Below, piece after piece: positions 16,135 to 17,022 of a stretch of DNA of 17,022 nt. Each line of letters opens with the position of its first letter. Within the stretch, counting starts at the first letter, position 1. A program made the position numbers and the translations under genes. The DNA is from an uncultured Bacteroides sp. (GTDB taxonomy: Bacteria > Bacteroidota > Bacteroidia > Bacteroidales > Bacteroidaceae). The notes under the pieces are model-generated. The model did not search any database and was not told the DNA's origin. It worked only from the letters and a program-made list of their open reading frames with translations. The stretch is from positions 1-17,022 of the forward strand of contig CAUHML010000064.1 of NCBI GenBank assembly GCA_959606905.1, in the 5' to 3' direction.

Positions 16135-17022
16135 TTATTTACTCCCCAAATATAGGAAGAACATTCCAATCAACACCAAAATGAGGTCGACAGCCTTGCT
16201 TTTTAAATTCTTTTCACGGAAGAAAAGCGCACCGAAAAGGAAGGAAACAACAACGCTTCCACGACGCACCATCGAAACGATGGAAATCATAGAGTCCTCA
16301 TAGCTCAGGGCATAAAAATAGACAAAGTCTGCCGCACAAAGGAAAATGGAGATACAGATAATGGTCCAGTCCCAACGAAACGGGGTACTTTCTTTTCGCT
16401 TGGGGTACCACAACAGCAGGATGATGGGGCACATGATAAAGACTTGGTAGACATTATACCACGACTGCACCAGCATCGGGTTGAGCTGCTTCATCAGATA
16501 TTTGTCATACAGCCCGCTGACAGCTCCGGCAACGGCAGCCAGCACGATGAAAAGAATCCATTTGTTATGCTTGAAGTCGATTCCCTCCTTCTTGCCCGAA
16601 CGGCTCAGCATGAAAAAGGATACTATGGCAAGCAGCACGCCAATCCATTGATAAAGGTTCAAGCGTTCGCCAAACACAACCATGGCACCTACAAGCACCA
16701 TTACGGGACGCGTCGCATTAATCGGTCCCACGATGGTCAGCGGCAGATGCTTCATCCCGAAATAACCGAATATCCAGGAAGAGAGCACGATAAACGACTT
16801 GACAATAATGAACTTATGCACCTCCCACCCCACCACGGGAACATCAAACATCGTACCTCCCAACACCGACGGCGCAAAGGCAGATACCAGAATGAAAGGA
16901 AGAAATATCAGGCTCGAGAACAGCGTGTTCAGGAAAAGTACCGGCAGTACGGCATTGTCACGAAGCGACTTCTTCTTGAAGACATCGTAAAATCCCAATA
17001 AGGCAGCAGAGAGGAAAGCAAG
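16135..17022 (-). CDS. EamA/DMT-family transporter (5' end cut by window)
   Basis: This is an inner-membrane drug/metabolite-type transporter with two EamA repeats, probably ten membrane segments in the complete protein. The reading frame continues without a stop to the window edge. The first visible residues (LAFLSAALLGFYDVFKK) form the first membrane helix, so the true start lies just outside, probably only a few codons away. The segment PLTIVGPINATRPVMVLVGAMVVFGERL marks the end of repeat one, and DSMISIVSMVRRGSVVVSFLFGALFFREK the corresponding part of repeat two; the latter resembles the E-K/R-rich loop ends typical of EamA. The C-terminus is complete (MFFLYLGSK). The substrate is unknown. 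It lies 11 bp upstream of msrC on the same strand. Confidence 0.9.
   Translation of the reverse strand, partial: LAFLSAALLGFYDVFKKKSLRDNAVLPVLFLNTLFSSLIFLPFILVSAFAPSVLGGTMFDVPVVGWEVHKFIIVKSFIVLSSWIFGYFGMKHLPLTIVGPINATRPVMVLVGAMVVFGERLNLYQWIGVLLAIVSFFMLSRSGKKEGIDFKHNKWILFIVLAAVAGAVSGLYDKYLMKQLNPMLVQSWYNVYQVFIMCPIILLLWYPKRKESTPFRWDWTIICISIFLCAADFVYFYALSYEDSMISIVSMVRRGSVVVSFLFGALFFREKNLKSKAVDLILVLIGMFFLYLGSK

Noticed and set aside
16996..16998. TTG at 16998 as the start of the EamA transporter
   Set aside because: The open frame continues to the window edge with membrane-helix residues (LAFLSAAL), so the true start is outside the window.
16444..17001. Plus-strand open frame of 185 codons
   Set aside because: It is antisense to the EamA transporter. 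The His/Arg/Gln-rich translation is what the complement of hydrophobic codons gives.

Overview
The window looks like Bacteroides or a close relative in the Bacteroidales. It carries a SusC/SusD outer-membrane pair, Bacteroidota-style lipoproteins, a DUF3256 protein, AT-rich leaders without strong Shine-Dalgarno sequences, and -7 boxes of the TAnnTTTG type. I cannot name the species from sequence alone.

Positions 1 to about 13,940 hold one minus-strand polysaccharide-utilisation-type locus. In transcription order (high to low coordinate) it encodes: an AraC-family regulator with an N-terminal cupin (13048-13938); a 173-bp gap with a palindrome and a possible -7 box; a canonical cupin-type glucose-6-phosphate isomerase (12302-12874); a ROK sugar kinase (11346-12305); a long class I mannose-6-phosphate isomerase with a kinase-like N-terminal domain (9599-11362); a second, divergent cupin isomerase (8821-9606); an MFS sugar porter (7397-8806); a GH116 lipoprotein glycosidase (4808-7369); SusC (1467-4718); and SusD (1-1454, cut by the window edge). 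From the first isomerase onward, genes overlap by 3 to 17 bp or lie 12 to 27 bp apart, except for 89 bp before susC, so they are probably one operon.

Inferred logic: SusC/SusD bind and import a glycoside or oligosaccharide. The GH116 enzyme at the cell surface or in the periplasm releases a monosaccharide, probably glucose or xylose-like. The MFS porter carries the free sugar into the cytosol, the ROK kinase phosphorylates it, and up to three isomerases interconvert aldose and ketose 6-phosphates. Having uptake, a single hydrolase, a kinase and three isomerases in one locus is the most unusual feature here.

From about 14,100 the base composition becomes visibly more GC-rich and the genes look like core genome: a YitT-family membrane protein (plus strand, 14120-15010), then on the minus strand a DUF3256 secreted protein, free methionine-(R)-sulfoxide reductase, and a 5'-truncated EamA transporter. 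The composition change suggests the sugar locus is an accessory block next to a core segment. No RNA genes, insertion sequences, CRISPR arrays or gene-free stretches above 300 bp were seen.
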